A DNA stretch of 64,000 nt from Burkholderiales bacterium 67-32. GTDB taxonomy: Bacteria; Pseudomonadota; Gammaproteobacteria; Burkholderiales; Burkholderiaceae_B. Location of the stretch: contig MKUP01000023.1 of the NCBI GenBank assembly GCA_001898625.1, positions 444,740 through 508,739 of the forward strand, in the 5' to 3' direction. Both the position numbers and the translations under genes were made by a program. The notes beneath the pieces are model-generated. The model was given only the letters and a program-made list of their open reading frames with translations. It made no database searches and was not told the origin of the DNA. The stretch's first letter is position 1. Each line of letters begins with the position of its first letter. This document shows, piece by piece, positions 16,450 to 24,372 of the stretch.

Positions 16450-17418
16450 CTACTCGGGCTTGATCCCCGCGGCGCGGATGACCCGGGTCCAGCGGCCGAT
16501 TTCCTCGCCGATGTAGGTGCGGAAGTCCTCGGGCGTCGAGGGCACGGGCTCGGCGCCGAAGCGGGCCAGTTGCTCGCGGGTCTCGGGCGTGCCGAATCCC
16601 TTCTGCAGGATGGCGTTCAACTGCTTGACGACGTCGGGCGGCATGCCGGCCGGTCCGACCACGCCGAACCAGGCCGGGCTGTCGATCTGCGGGAATCCGC
16701 CTTCCCCCATCGAGGGGACGTCGGGCAGCAGGGGCGAGCGCTGCTTGCGCGTGACGGCGATGGCCTTGACGCGGCCCGTGGGCAGGTACTGCATGGCGGT
16801 GCTGAACGAGGTCTCGATGAACAGCATGACGTCGCCGGCCAGCAGGCCCTGCGCGGCGGGCGTGGTGCCCCGGTAGGGCACGTGCGTCAGCGCGATGCCG
16901 GCGGCGTGGTTCAGGGACTCGCCCACCATGTGGCCGACCGAGCCGATGCCGGCGGACGCGTAGGTGACCTTGCCGGGGTTCTGCCTGGCATAGGCGATCA
17001 GGCCGGGCAGGTCCCCGAAGGGGGCGTCCCGGGTCGCCAGGATGATGCCGCTGGTGGCCGACGCGTTGCCGATGGGCGTGAAATCCTTTTGCGCGTCGAA
17101 CGGCAGTTTGGCCATCAGGCCCGGATTGATGCCGAAGCTGCTGATGGTGCCCATGCCTATCGTGTAGCCGTCCGGCGCCGCTTTGGCGATGACATCCGTG
17201 CCCGCCACGCCGCCCGCGCCGCTGCGGTTGTCGACGACGACGGGCTGCCCCAGCTGGTCGCTGATCATCCTGGCCAGCAGGCGGGCGGTCAGGTCGGCGG
17301 GGCCGCCGGCCGCCATGGGAACGATGAAGCGGATGGGCCGGTTGGGATAGGTGGCCAGGGCGCTGCCGGCGGCCAGCGCCAGCGCGATGCCCGCAAGAAT
17401 GCGTCGGGTAAGGGTCAT
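16450..17418 (-). CDS. Bug-family periplasmic receptor
   Basis: A 322-residue Bug protein with a signal peptide cleaved near SALATYPNRP and signatures IRFIVPMAAGGPADLTARL and HVPYRGTTPAAQGLLAGD. ATG 17418 is preceded by a GGAGACAAG ribosome binding site. It lies 35 bp downstream of the aldehyde dehydrogenase gene on the same strand and probably shares its transcript. The likely ligand is a short-chain acid or semialdehyde precursor (inference from the partner). Confidence 0.9.
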   Translation of the reverse strand: MTLTRRILAGIALALAAGSALATYPNRPIRFIVPMAAGGPADLTARLLARMISDQLGQPVVVDNRSGAGGVAGTDVIAKAAPDGYTIGMGTISSFGINPGLMAKLPFDAQKDFTPIGNASATSGIILATRDAPFGDLPGLIAYARQNPGKVTYASAGIGSVGHMVGESLNHAAGIALTHVPYRGTTPAAQGLLAGDVMLFIETSFSTAMQYLPTGRVKAIAVTRKQRSPLLPDVPSMGEGGFPQIDSPAWFGVVGPAGMPPDVVKQLNAILQKGFGTPETREQLARFGAEPVPSTPEDFRTYIGEEIGRWTRVIRAAGIKPE

Positions 17419-17453
17419 GATGCTTGTCTCCTGGATGGTTGTGACGGCGCGGG

Positions 17454-18914
17454 TCACGCCTGTTCGTATTCGCTGACGAACTTGATGTTCAGGTATCCCT
17501 CGATGCCTTCGCTGCCGCATTCGGCGCCGAAGCCGCTGGCCTTGATCCCGCCGAACGGGACCTCGGGCGTGCTGCTGGCATTGGCGGCGCCGAAGGCAAA
17601 GGAGTTGATCGCGACCATGCCGGCTTCCAACCGCCGCGACAGCCGATTGGCCCACAGCGTCGAGTTGGTGAAGGCGTAGGCCGCCAGTCCCACCGGCAGG
17701 CGGTTGGCTTCGGCCAGGACTTCCTCGACGTCATCGAAGGCATTGATGGGAACGACGGGGCCGAAGGGCTCCTCGTTCATGACCAGCGCGCTGGCTGGAA
17801 CATCCGTCAGGACCGTGGGCTCCCAGAAATAGCCAGGCCGGTCCAGCCGCCTGCCGCCGCATCGCAGCGTGGCGCCGTGCGCCAGCGCATCGTCGACGCA
17901 GTGCTGCATCGCGCCGAGCCTGCGCTCGTGCGCGAGCGGTCCCATGTTGACGTCGGGAGAGAAGCCGTCGCCGATGACCAGGGCCCGGGTCTCGGCGACG
18001 AAGGCCTCGACGAAGGGTTCGTAGAGCTTGCGATGGATGAAGAAGCGGCTTGGGTTCACGCAACCCTGCGCCGAGTTGCGGAACTTGCGCAGGACCGACG
18101 TGCGGACCAGGCCGGCCAGGTCGCGTACGTCATCCATGACGATGACGGGGGCGTGACCGCCCAGCTCCATGACCGTGCGCTTGAGGTGCCGACCCGACAT
18201 CTCCGCCAGCCTGCGGCCGACGGCGGTCGAGCCGGTGAACGAGATGCCCCGGATGGCCGGCGAGGCGATCAACTGGCTGGAGATGCGGTCGGGCGCGCCA
18301 TAGACGAGGTTGAGCACGCCGTCGGGCAGCCCCGCGTCGGCGAAGGCCCTGACCAGCTCCATGGTCGAGGCCGGCGTTTCTTCCGCGCCCTTCAGCACGC
18401 AGGTGCACCCGGCCGCCAGGATGGCGCAGACCTTTTTCATCGGAATCACGGCCGGGTAGTTCCAGGTCGTGAACGCGGCGATGGGGCCCATGGGCTCGCG
18501 CGCCGAGACTTGGCGATGTCCGAGGTCGCGGGCAGGAATGGTCCGGCCATAGACGCGGCGGCCTTCCTCGGCATGCCAGATCAGCATGTCGGGCAGGTGG
18601 ATGACTTCCTGGCGGGCCTGGTTCAGGGGCTTGCCCTGTTCCAGGGTCATCAGCCGCGCGATGTGCTCGACGCGGTCGCGCAGCACTTCCCCGGTCCGGA
18701 ACAGGATCTTCGCGCGGTCGTAGGCGGACATGTCCCGCCATGCCGGAAAGCTGCGCGCCGCGGCGCCGGCGGCGCGCTCGACGTCGGCCTCGGACGCCAC
18801 GGGCAACTGGCCGAGCACGGTCTCGGTGGCGGGGTTGATGACCGGTAGTGTCTCGCGCCCCTGGCCATCCAGCCATTGACCATCGATCAGCAGTCTGAGC
18901 TGGGTGTATTCCAT
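17454..18914 (-). CDS. NAD(P)-dependent aldehyde dehydrogenase, succinate-semialdehyde type
   Basis: A 486-residue ALDH. The catalytic Glu lies in VMELGGHAP and the catalytic Cys in NSAQGCVNPSR. The N-terminal LLIDGQWLDGQGRETLPVINPATE and overall length match the GabD/SSADH branch. The start at 18914 follows GGAGACACG; a longer start at 18935 is less likely. It is divergent from a CsiR-like GntR regulator with an inverted repeat between them, which supports a role in semialdehyde oxidation. Exact substrate is not determinable. Confidence 0.85.
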   Translation of the reverse strand: MEYTQLRLLIDGQWLDGQGRETLPVINPATETVLGQLPVASEADVERAAGAAARSFPAWRDMSAYDRAKILFRTGEVLRDRVEHIARLMTLEQGKPLNQARQEVIHLPDMLIWHAEEGRRVYGRTIPARDLGHRQVSAREPMGPIAAFTTWNYPAVIPMKKVCAILAAGCTCVLKGAEETPASTMELVRAFADAGLPDGVLNLVYGAPDRISSQLIASPAIRGISFTGSTAVGRRLAEMSGRHLKRTVMELGGHAPVIVMDDVRDLAGLVRTSVLRKFRNSAQGCVNPSRFFIHRKLYEPFVEAFVAETRALVIGDGFSPDVNMGPLAHERRLGAMQHCVDDALAHGATLRCGGRRLDRPGYFWEPTVLTDVPASALVMNEEPFGPVVPINAFDDVEEVLAEANRLPVGLAAYAFTNSTLWANRLSRRLEAGMVAINSFAFGAANASSTPEVPFGGIKASGFGAECGSEGIEGYLNIKFVSEYEQA

Positions 18915-18962
18915 CGTGTCTCCTTCATTGGGCAAGCCGTCCCTGACGGCCTTTTCATTGAT

Positions 18963-18988
18963 TATCGATTATTTTTAAATCATCGATA
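18963..18988. promoter_or_regulatory. Inverted-repeat operator between ALDH and CsiR-like GntR
   Basis: TATCGAT (18963-18969) and ATCGATA (18982-18988) form a perfect 7-bp dyad separated by 12 bp, in an AT-rich 145-bp divergent intergenic region that contrasts with the GC-rich surroundings. Position suggests it is the binding site of the adjacent GntR regulator. Confidence 0.45.
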
Positions 18989-19059
18989 TTTTGCTCATTA
19001 TCGTTTTTCAGGTCAACAACTGGCTAAAATTCCGGGATCCCATTTCGCCTCGCCGCCTC

Positions 19060-19767
19060 ATGACAAGACAGATTCCGATTGGCTCCGAGCCCGCCCCTGA
19101 ACGGGGCCGGGCGACGCTGGCGACATCGCTGGTGGAACGCTTGCGGCAGGAGGTGCTGTCAGGGGAACTGCTGCCCGGCCAGCGGATCCGGCTGGAGGAG
19201 TTGCGCGACCGCTACGGCGTCAGCCTGAGTCCGCTGCGCGAGGCGGTGTCCCGCCTGGGGTCCGAAGGCTTGCTGCTGATCGAGGACCAGCGCGGCGTGC
19301 GTGTGGCGCCGGTGTCCGCGGAGAACCTGGCCGAGGTGGTCGAGCTGAGGGCCGACCTGGAACCCAAGGCCTTGCGCGACTCCATCCTGCACGCCGACGA
19401 GGAATGGGAGGTCCGGATCACCGGCACGCTGATGCAGTTGTCGCGCCAGGAGAAGACCGACAACGGGCAGCAGCGGGTGGAACGGTGGGAGCGCCTGCAC
19501 CGGCAGCTCCACATGAGCCTGATTTCGGCTTGCCGCATGCCGCTGCTGCTGCAGTTCTGTTCGATGCTGAATGACCGGGGCGACCGCTACCGGCGCCTAT
19601 TCCTTGCCAACCGAACGGTGGACCAGCGCGTCGCGCTGGAACATCACCAACTGGTCGAGGCCTGCCTGGAGCGCGATGCCGACAAGGCCTGCGGCCTGCT
19701 GCGGGCGCATATCGAAGGCGCCGCCGTCTACGTCTACGAGGCGTTGGCCCGGCAGGACCAAGACTAG
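19060..19767 (+). CDS. GntR-family regulator, CsiR-like (FCD)
   Basis: A 235-residue GntR protein with a wHTH (about residues 20-85, ELLPGQRIRLEELRDRYGVSLSPLREAVSRL) and an FCD domain of the type LEPKALRDSI...EEWE that I associate with CsiR/GabC regulators of GABA and glutarate genes. ATG 19060 was preferred over an upstream in-frame TTG at 18991. It is divergent from the SSADH-like gene and Bug receptor, which it probably represses. Confidence 0.85.
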   Translation: MTRQIPIGSEPAPERGRATLATSLVERLRQEVLSGELLPGQRIRLEELRDRYGVSLSPLREAVSRLGSEGLLLIEDQRGVRVAPVSAENLAEVVELRADLEPKALRDSILHADEEWEVRITGTLMQLSRQEKTDNGQQRVERWERLHRQLHMSLISACRMPLLLQFCSMLNDRGDRYRRLFLANRTVDQRVALEHHQLVEACLERDADKACGLLRAHIEGAAVYVYEALARQDQD

Positions 19768-19804
19768 GGCCGGGGGCCGGGGGCCGTGGCTGGCCCGCCG
19801 CAGG

Positions 19805-20551
19805 TCAGAACCGTTCGTCTTCCCGCAGGTACCGCCACTGTCCCGGCGGCAGGTCGCCCAGTGCGACGCCGCCTATGCGGACGCGTTTGAGGCCCACCAC
19901 GCGCAGGCCGACGGCTTCGCACATGCGGCGGATCTGGCGTTTCTTGCCTTCGCGCAGGGTGAAGGACAACTGGTCGTCGTTCTGCCAGCGCACCACGGCC
20001 GGACGCAGCGGCTTGCCGTCCAGCGAGAGGCCGTGGTTGAGCAGCTTGAGGCCGCTCTCGGGCAGGCGCCCCGGACGGGTGTACTGGACCCGCACCAGGT
20101 ATTCCTTGTCGACGGTGGAGTCCTCGCCGATCAGGTGCTTGGCGATGCGGCCGTCCTGGGTCAGGACCAGCAGGCCGACCGAATCGATATCCAGCCGGCC
20201 GGCCGGCACCAGGCTGCGCAACTGGCTGGGCTGGAAGCGGGTGGGCGCGCGGTCTCCGGTCCAGCGGGTGCTGGCCTTGACCAGGGTCACGGCGGGCTGG
20301 TAGCCGTCCTCGGCCTGGCCGCTGACGTAGCCGACCGGCTTGTTCAGCAGGATCGTGACCCGCTGCGCCTGTTCGGCGCTGGCCTGGCGTTCGATGGTGA
20401 CCTTCTGGCTGGGCAGCACCTTGCTGCCCAGCACCGAGACCACCGCGCCGTCCACGCGCACCCAGCCGCGGCTGATCCATTCATCCGCCTCCCGGCGAGA
20501 GCAGAGTCCCAGTTCGGACATGCGTTTGGACAGGCGGATGGGTTCGGACAT
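19805..20551 (-). CDS. rluF: RluF/RsuA-family pseudouridine synthase
   Basis: A 248-residue protein with an N-terminal S4 RNA-binding domain (RLSKRMSELGLCSRREADEWI, about residues 6-55) followed by the RsuA-type catalytic domain. The catalytic Asp is in AGRLDIDSVGLLVLTQDG, and GKKRQIRRMCEAVGL is the usual C-terminal motif. It matches E. coli RluF best, an enzyme that modifies the peptidyl-transferase region of 23S rRNA. It ends convergently with the GntR gene; the G/C-rich repeats in the 37-bp gap could form a short hairpin. Confidence 0.85.
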   Translation of the reverse strand: MSEPIRLSKRMSELGLCSRREADEWISRGWVRVDGAVVSVLGSKVLPSQKVTIERQASAEQAQRVTILLNKPVGYVSGQAEDGYQPAVTLVKASTRWTGDRAPTRFQPSQLRSLVPAGRLDIDSVGLLVLTQDGRIAKHLIGEDSTVDKEYLVRVQYTRPGRLPESGLKLLNHGLSLDGKPLRPAVVRWQNDDQLSFTLREGKKRQIRRMCEAVGLRVVGLKRVRIGGVALGDLPPGQWRYLREDERF

Positions 20552-20666
20552 GCTGGCCACGGTAAGGAATCGATGCGGAGGCGCTAGTGTAGTGGATGGG
20601 CCGGGACCGCCGCGGCGGCGGGTTAAGCTTGCGCCTTTGCCCGCCAGCTTTCCGCGACTTTCCGCC

Positions 20667-21530
20667 ATGAGCGACATCGATTCCCTGCTTTTCCCGAACG
20701 ACGACCGTACCCAGGCCGAGGCGGCCATCGCCGCCGTGGAGGCCGCCACCGTCCGCCACGAGGCCGAGCATGCCGGCACGCGCGTCGTCTGGCGTTCGGC
20801 CGGGCAGGGAAGTCCGCTGGTGCTGCTGCACGGCGGGCACGGAAGCTGGCGGCACTGGATACGCAACCTGGAGGCGCTCGCGCAACACCACACCGTGTGG
20901 GTGCCGGACATGCCGTCGTTCGGCGAATCCGGAACGCTGACGCCGCCCGCCGACCTGAACCACCTGGTGGCGGCCACGGCGGCGACACTGGACCAGCTCG
21001 TGGGGGCCGATACGCCGATCGACCTGGCCGGTTTCTCGTTCGGCGGACTGTGCGCGGTCCACCTGGCCGCCCGGCGCGGGCACGTGGCGCGCCTGGCCCT
21101 GCTCGGCGCCGCCGGCCACGGCACGCCGCGCCGGCAGAGGGCCGCGATGGTCAACTGGCGGCTGGCAAGCGGCGAGGCGGCCCTGGTCGAGGACCTGCGC
21201 CACAACCTGCGGGCCCTGATGCTGCACGATGAACACAGCATCGACGCGTTGGCGGTCGCGGTGCACCGGCAGGCCTGCGAGGCCACGCGCTTTCGCAGCA
21301 AGGCCCTGTCGCAGAGCAGTCCCACCAAAGGCATCCTGGATGGTTTTGCCATGCCCATCCTGTTCGCCTGGGGCGAGCACGACGTGACCGCGCATCCGGA
21401 CCGGGTGGGGCCGTGGTGGGTCGACGGCCGGCCCGAGCGCCAGTGGCGCGTCGTTCCCGATGCCGGGCACTGGGTGCAGTTCGAGCAGGCGGAGGCGACG
21501 AACCGGATGCTGCGGGCGTTCTTCGATTGA
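20667..21530 (+). CDS. Alpha/beta-hydrolase
   Basis: A 287-residue alpha/beta-hydrolase. The oxyanion region is VLLHGGHGSWRHW, the nucleophile elbow is GFSFGG with Ser124, the acid is probably in WGEHDVTAHP, and the catalytic His is in PDAGHWVQFE. The fold covers C-C bond hydrolases, esterases and haloalkane dehalogenases; the substrate is unknown. It stands alone between rluF and the aroG leader and shows no operon partner. Confidence 0.8.
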   Translation: MSDIDSLLFPNDDRTQAEAAIAAVEAATVRHEAEHAGTRVVWRSAGQGSPLVLLHGGHGSWRHWIRNLEALAQHHTVWVPDMPSFGESGTLTPPADLNHLVAATAATLDQLVGADTPIDLAGFSFGGLCAVHLAARRGHVARLALLGAAGHGTPRRQRAAMVNWRLASGEAALVEDLRHNLRALMLHDEHSIDALAVAVHRQACEATRFRSKALSQSSPTKGILDGFAMPILFAWGEHDVTAHPDRVGPWWVDGRPERQWRVVPDAGHWVQFEQAEATNRMLRAFFD

Positions 21531-21603
21531 GGTGGTGCGCGGCGTGCCCCATAGCCCAGCCACCGCGCTGCGGCCGCCGGCACTCAAGAACCGTGCCCGC
21601 TAC

Positions 21604-21632
21604 TTGCCGAAGCGGCCGGCCCCTGCTACGAT
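21604..21632 (+). promoter_or_regulatory. Sigma70-type promoter of the aroG leader
   Basis: TTGCCG (21604-21609), a 17-bp spacer, then TACGAT (21627-21632). The predicted transcription start is near 21639, which coincides with the leader-peptide ATG at 21640. No Shine-Dalgarno precedes that ATG, so the leader may be translated from a leaderless message, unless an upstream promoter is used. Confidence 0.55.
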
Positions 21633-21639
21633 ATATTTT

Positions 21640-21723
21640 ATGAACTACGCTTCCACGTATTTTTACTTTTACTTTTTTGGATTTCCAAAGCCGCTGGCGG
21701 AGGAAAGGAAGCGTCGTATCTAA
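21640..21723 (+). CDS. Phe/Tyr-rich leader peptide of the aroG attenuator
   Basis: A 27-codon ORF in which nine of residues 3-15 are aromatic (run YFYFYFFGF), with no Trp, followed by PKP and a charged tail, ending TAA at 21721-21723. It lies 121 bp before aroG and just ahead of an intrinsic terminator. This is the design of an amino-acid attenuator: slow translation of Phe and Tyr codons signals shortage of the end products of the pathway begun by DAHP synthase. It is too short for routine gene finding. Confidence 0.8.
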   Translation: MNYASTYFYFYFFGFPKPLAEERKRRI

Positions 21724-21770
21724 CGGATTCCTGCCCCAAAAAAGCCGCCAGCGTCCTGGCGGCTTTTTTT
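21692..21770 (+). terminator. aroG attenuator: antiterminator arm and intrinsic terminator
   Basis: The terminator stem is GCCGCCAG (21744-21751), loop CGTC, CTGGCGGC (21756-21763), flanked by an A-run and followed by seven T residues. CGCTGGCGG (21692-21700), inside the leader ORF just after the aromatic codons, is complementary over 9 bp to CCGCCAGCG (21745-21753), the 5' arm of the terminator, so it can form a competing antiterminator. A clear region-1 partner that would sequester 21692-21700 was not identified. Confidence 0.8.
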
Positions 21771-21844
21771 GTGCCTGGACGAAACGGTGGGGCAAACCCC
21801 CCAAGACATGTACACCAGACATCATTGAAATCCAGGAGAGGATC

Positions 21845-22918
21845 GTGTCCCACAACACCGACGACTTGCGCATTCGAGAAATCAAGGAGCTGGCTCCGCC
21901 TTCGCACCTGATGCGCGAGTTTCCCTGCACCACCAACGTCTCGGAGACGGTCTACTCCACCCGGCAGGCGCTACACCGCATCCTGCACGGCATGGACGAC
22001 CGCCTCGTGGTGGTGATCGGGCCGTGTTCCATCCACGACACCAAGGCCGCCCTGGAATACGCCTCCCGGCTGAAGGCCGAGCGCGACCGCTTCGCCGGCG
22101 AACTCGAGATCGTGATGCGGGTGTACTTCGAGAAGCCCCGCACCACGGTGGGCTGGAAGGGCCTGATCAACGATCCCGACCTGGACGGCAGCTTCAACAT
22201 CAACAAGGGCCTGCGCACCGCCCGCCAGCTGTTGCTGGAGATCAACGCCCTCGGCTTGCCTGCGGGGTGTGAATATCTGGACATGATCACGCCCCAGTAC
22301 ATCGCCGACCTCGTCTCCTGGGGCGCCATCGGCGCGCGCACCACGGAAAGCCAGGTCCACCGCGAACTCGCGTCCGGCCTGTCGTGTCCCGTGGGCTTCA
22401 AGAACGGTACCGACGGCAACATCCGCATCGCGGTCGACGCGATCAAGGCGGCGTCCCAACCCCATCATTTCCTGTCGGTGACCAAGGGCGGCGTGTCGGC
22501 CATCGTGTCCACCAACGGCAACGAGGACTGCCACGTCATCCTGCGCGGCGGCAAGGCGCCCAACTATGACGCGGCCAGCGTGGAAGCCGCCGCCCAGGAC
22601 ATGGCCAAGGCGGGCCTGGCCCAGCGCGTGATGATCGACGCCAGCCACGCCAACAGTAGCAAGAAGCCCGAGAACCAACCCCAGGTGCTGGACGACGTGG
22701 CGCGCCAGATGGAAGCGGGCGACAACCGCATCGTCGGCGTGATGGTGGAAAGCCACCTCGTGGCCGGCCGCCAGGACCTGGTCCCCGGCAAGCCGCTGGT
22801 CTACGGCCAGAGCATCACCGACGGCTGCATCGACTGGGATGCCTCGGTGCAGGTGCTCGAGCGTCTGGCGCAGGCGGTGCAGGCGCGCCGGCTGGTGGCG
22901 ACCAGCAGCGGCAAGTAG
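21845..22918 (+). CDS. aroG: 3-deoxy-7-phosphoheptulonate synthase (class I DAHP synthase)
   Basis: A 357-residue AroF/G/H-type DAHP synthase, which condenses phosphoenolpyruvate with erythrose 4-phosphate at the entry to the shikimate pathway. Diagnostic segments are VVVIGPCSIHD, EKPRTTVGWKGLINDP, FKNGTDGNI and DASHANSSKKPENQ. The start is GTG 21845 with AGGAGAGG upstream. Transcription is probably controlled by the Phe/Tyr attenuator immediately upstream. A strong hairpin follows the gene. Confidence 0.95.
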   Translation: MSHNTDDLRIREIKELAPPSHLMREFPCTTNVSETVYSTRQALHRILHGMDDRLVVVIGPCSIHDTKAALEYASRLKAERDRFAGELEIVMRVYFEKPRTTVGWKGLINDPDLDGSFNINKGLRTARQLLLEINALGLPAGCEYLDMITPQYIADLVSWGAIGARTTESQVHRELASGLSCPVGFKNGTDGNIRIAVDAIKAASQPHHFLSVTKGGVSAIVSTNGNEDCHVILRGGKAPNYDAASVEAAAQDMAKAGLAQRVMIDASHANSSKKPENQPQVLDDVARQMEAGDNRIVGVMVESHLVAGRQDLVPGKPLVYGQSITDGCIDWDASVQVLERLAQAVQARRLVATSSGK

Positions 22919-22926
22919 GTCCAGGT

Positions 22927-22949
22927 ACCCGGGGCTAGCCGCCCCGGGT
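22927..22949. terminator. Bidirectional hairpin between convergent aroG and adenosyltransferase genes
   Basis: ACCCGGGGC (22927-22935), loop TAGCC, GCCCCGGGT (22941-22949) is a perfect 9-bp stem located in the convergent gap and overlapping the stop codon of the minus-strand gene. No T-tract follows. Confidence 0.55.
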
Positions 22950-23492
22950 GCGGCCCGAGCGCCACAGGACTTCCGGCGTGCCGGCGTCCTGGTTGATGGC
23001 GCGGGCCAGCACGAACAGCAGGTCCGACAGGCGGTTCAGGTATTGCCGCACCGGCGCGTGGACGGTCTCGACGCGCGCCAGCGCCACCACGCCGCGCTCG
23101 GCCCGGCGGCACACGGTGCGGGCCATGTGGGCCAGGGCCGCCGGCCGGCTTCCGCCGGGCAGCACGAATTCGCGCAGCGGCGGCAGCCGGGCGTTGTAGT
23201 CGGCCAGCAGGCCGTCCAGGTGCGCCACGCGCGCCTCCGCCAGCAGGGCCTGCCCGGGCATGCTGAGTTCTCCCCCCAGGTCGAACAGGTCGTGCTGGAT
23301 GTCCAGCAGGTCGTGCGCGATGTCCTGCGGCAAGGCTTCCGTCGCCAGCAGGCCCATCGCGCTGTTCAGTTCGTCCACATCGCCGATGGCCGCGATGCGC
23401 GGTGAGTCCTTGGCCACCCGCGGCCCCGTCGCCAGGCCGGTGGTGCCGTCGTCGCCGGTGCGCGTGGCGATCACGCTCAATCGATGTCCCAT
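22935..23492 (-). CDS. Cob(I)yrinic acid a,c-diamide adenosyltransferase, PduO type
   Basis: A 185-residue ATP:cobalamin adenosyltransferase. It carries the ATP-binding motif [11 protein letters not shown] (about residues 10-20), [11 protein letters not shown], the RTVCRRAER helix (125-133) and YLNRLSD (151-157). It transfers the adenosyl group of ATP to cob(I)alamin. No B12 synthesis genes or B12 riboswitch are visible nearby, so it probably serves general cofactor activation. The AraC gene ends 13 bp upstream on the same strand and may be co-transcribed. Confidence 0.92.
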   Translation of the reverse strand: MGHRLSVIATRTGDDGTTGLATGPRVAKDSPRIAAIGDVDELNSAMGLLATEALPQDIAHDLLDIQHDLFDLGGELSMPGQALLAEARVAHLDGLLADYNARLPPLREFVLPGGSRPAALAHMARTVCRRAERGVVALARVETVHAPVRQYLNRLSDLLFVLARAINQDAGTPEVLWRSGRTRGG

Positions 23493-23505
23493 GAATGCTC
23501 CATGA

Positions 23506-24282
23506 TCAGGGTGCTTCCGTCTTCTTTCTTTTCAACTGGCCGGGCGAGTAGCCGTAGAACTGCCTGAACGCGTGGGAATAGGCGCCTTCGCTGGAATAGC
23601 CCAGTTCGACGGCGATGTCGAGCATGCGGCGCCCCAGGCTGTGCAGCTCGATCGCGCGCGTCATGCGGGCATGGTTGCGCCATTGCTGGAACGACAGGCC
23701 GGTCAGCTTGACGAACATGCGCTGCATCGTCTTTTCGCTGGCCCCGGCCTGCGACGCCCATTCCGCCAGCGTTCGGCCATCCGACGGGTCCGCTTCCAGC
23801 GCCCGGCAGATCAGGGCGATGCGCGCGTCCTCGGGAATGGGCAGGCCGGCGGCCACGCGCGGGGCTCGGCGGATCTCGTCCAGGATCACCTGGGTCTTCC
23901 AATGGCGCGATGGCGCTTCGGCGTGTGAGGTGTCCCAGCGTCCCGCGTCGAAGATCAGTTCCCGCAGCAAGGGGCTGATGCCGGTCACGGAAAAGACCGG
24001 TTCGGCGTAAAGCGCCGCGTCCAGGTACACGCTGTGATACCGGTAGGGGCGCTCCATCAGCACCGCGTGGGGAAGGTCGGGCGGGATCCAGGCGGCACGG
24101 CTGGGACCGAGCCGGACCAGGTGGTGCTCGGTCTGGAGCAGCGTGGCGCCGCGTTCGGGATACAGCAGTTGTCCGCAGGCGTGCGTGTGGAGCGAGGTCT
24201 CGCCCGCCTGGCCTTCGCGCACGACGACGCACAGCGGCTCGCCCGCCATGTCCACGGGCAGGGGCACGGGCAGCGGATTCAT
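23506..24282 (-). CDS. AraC-family transcriptional regulator
   Basis: A 258-residue regulator with an N-terminal cupin sensor domain (HTHACGQLLYPERG, about residues 32-45) and a C-terminal double-HTH AraC domain (about 155-255; GASEKTMQRMFVKLTG and LGYSSEGAYSHAFRQFYGYSPGQLKRKK). It is divergent from the Bug-BisC operon, with 90 bp between the start codons, and is the likely activator of that operon. The inducer is unknown. Confidence 0.88.
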   Translation of the reverse strand: MNPLPVPLPVDMAGEPLCVVVREGQAGETSLHTHACGQLLYPERGATLLQTEHHLVRLGPSRAAWIPPDLPHAVLMERPYRYHSVYLDAALYAEPVFSVTGISPLLRELIFDAGRWDTSHAEAPSRHWKTQVILDEIRRAPRVAAGLPIPEDARIALICRALEADPSDGRTLAEWASQAGASEKTMQRMFVKLTGLSFQQWRNHARMTRAIELHSLGRRMLDIAVELGYSSEGAYSHAFRQFYGYSPGQLKRKKTEAP

Positions 24283-24372
24283 ATGTCGGATCTTCGCCGA
24301 AAACTGACGGTTTCTCGCCAGTGGGGGGGGCGGGCGATTCCTATAGTGCGGGGGATTCCACGGAGGAACGTC

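Noticed and set aside
22935..23492. A B12 riboswitch or cobalamin operon around the adenosyltransferase
   Set aside because: The upstream gap is only 13 bp to the AraC gene, with no room for a riboswitch and no B12 genes nearby.
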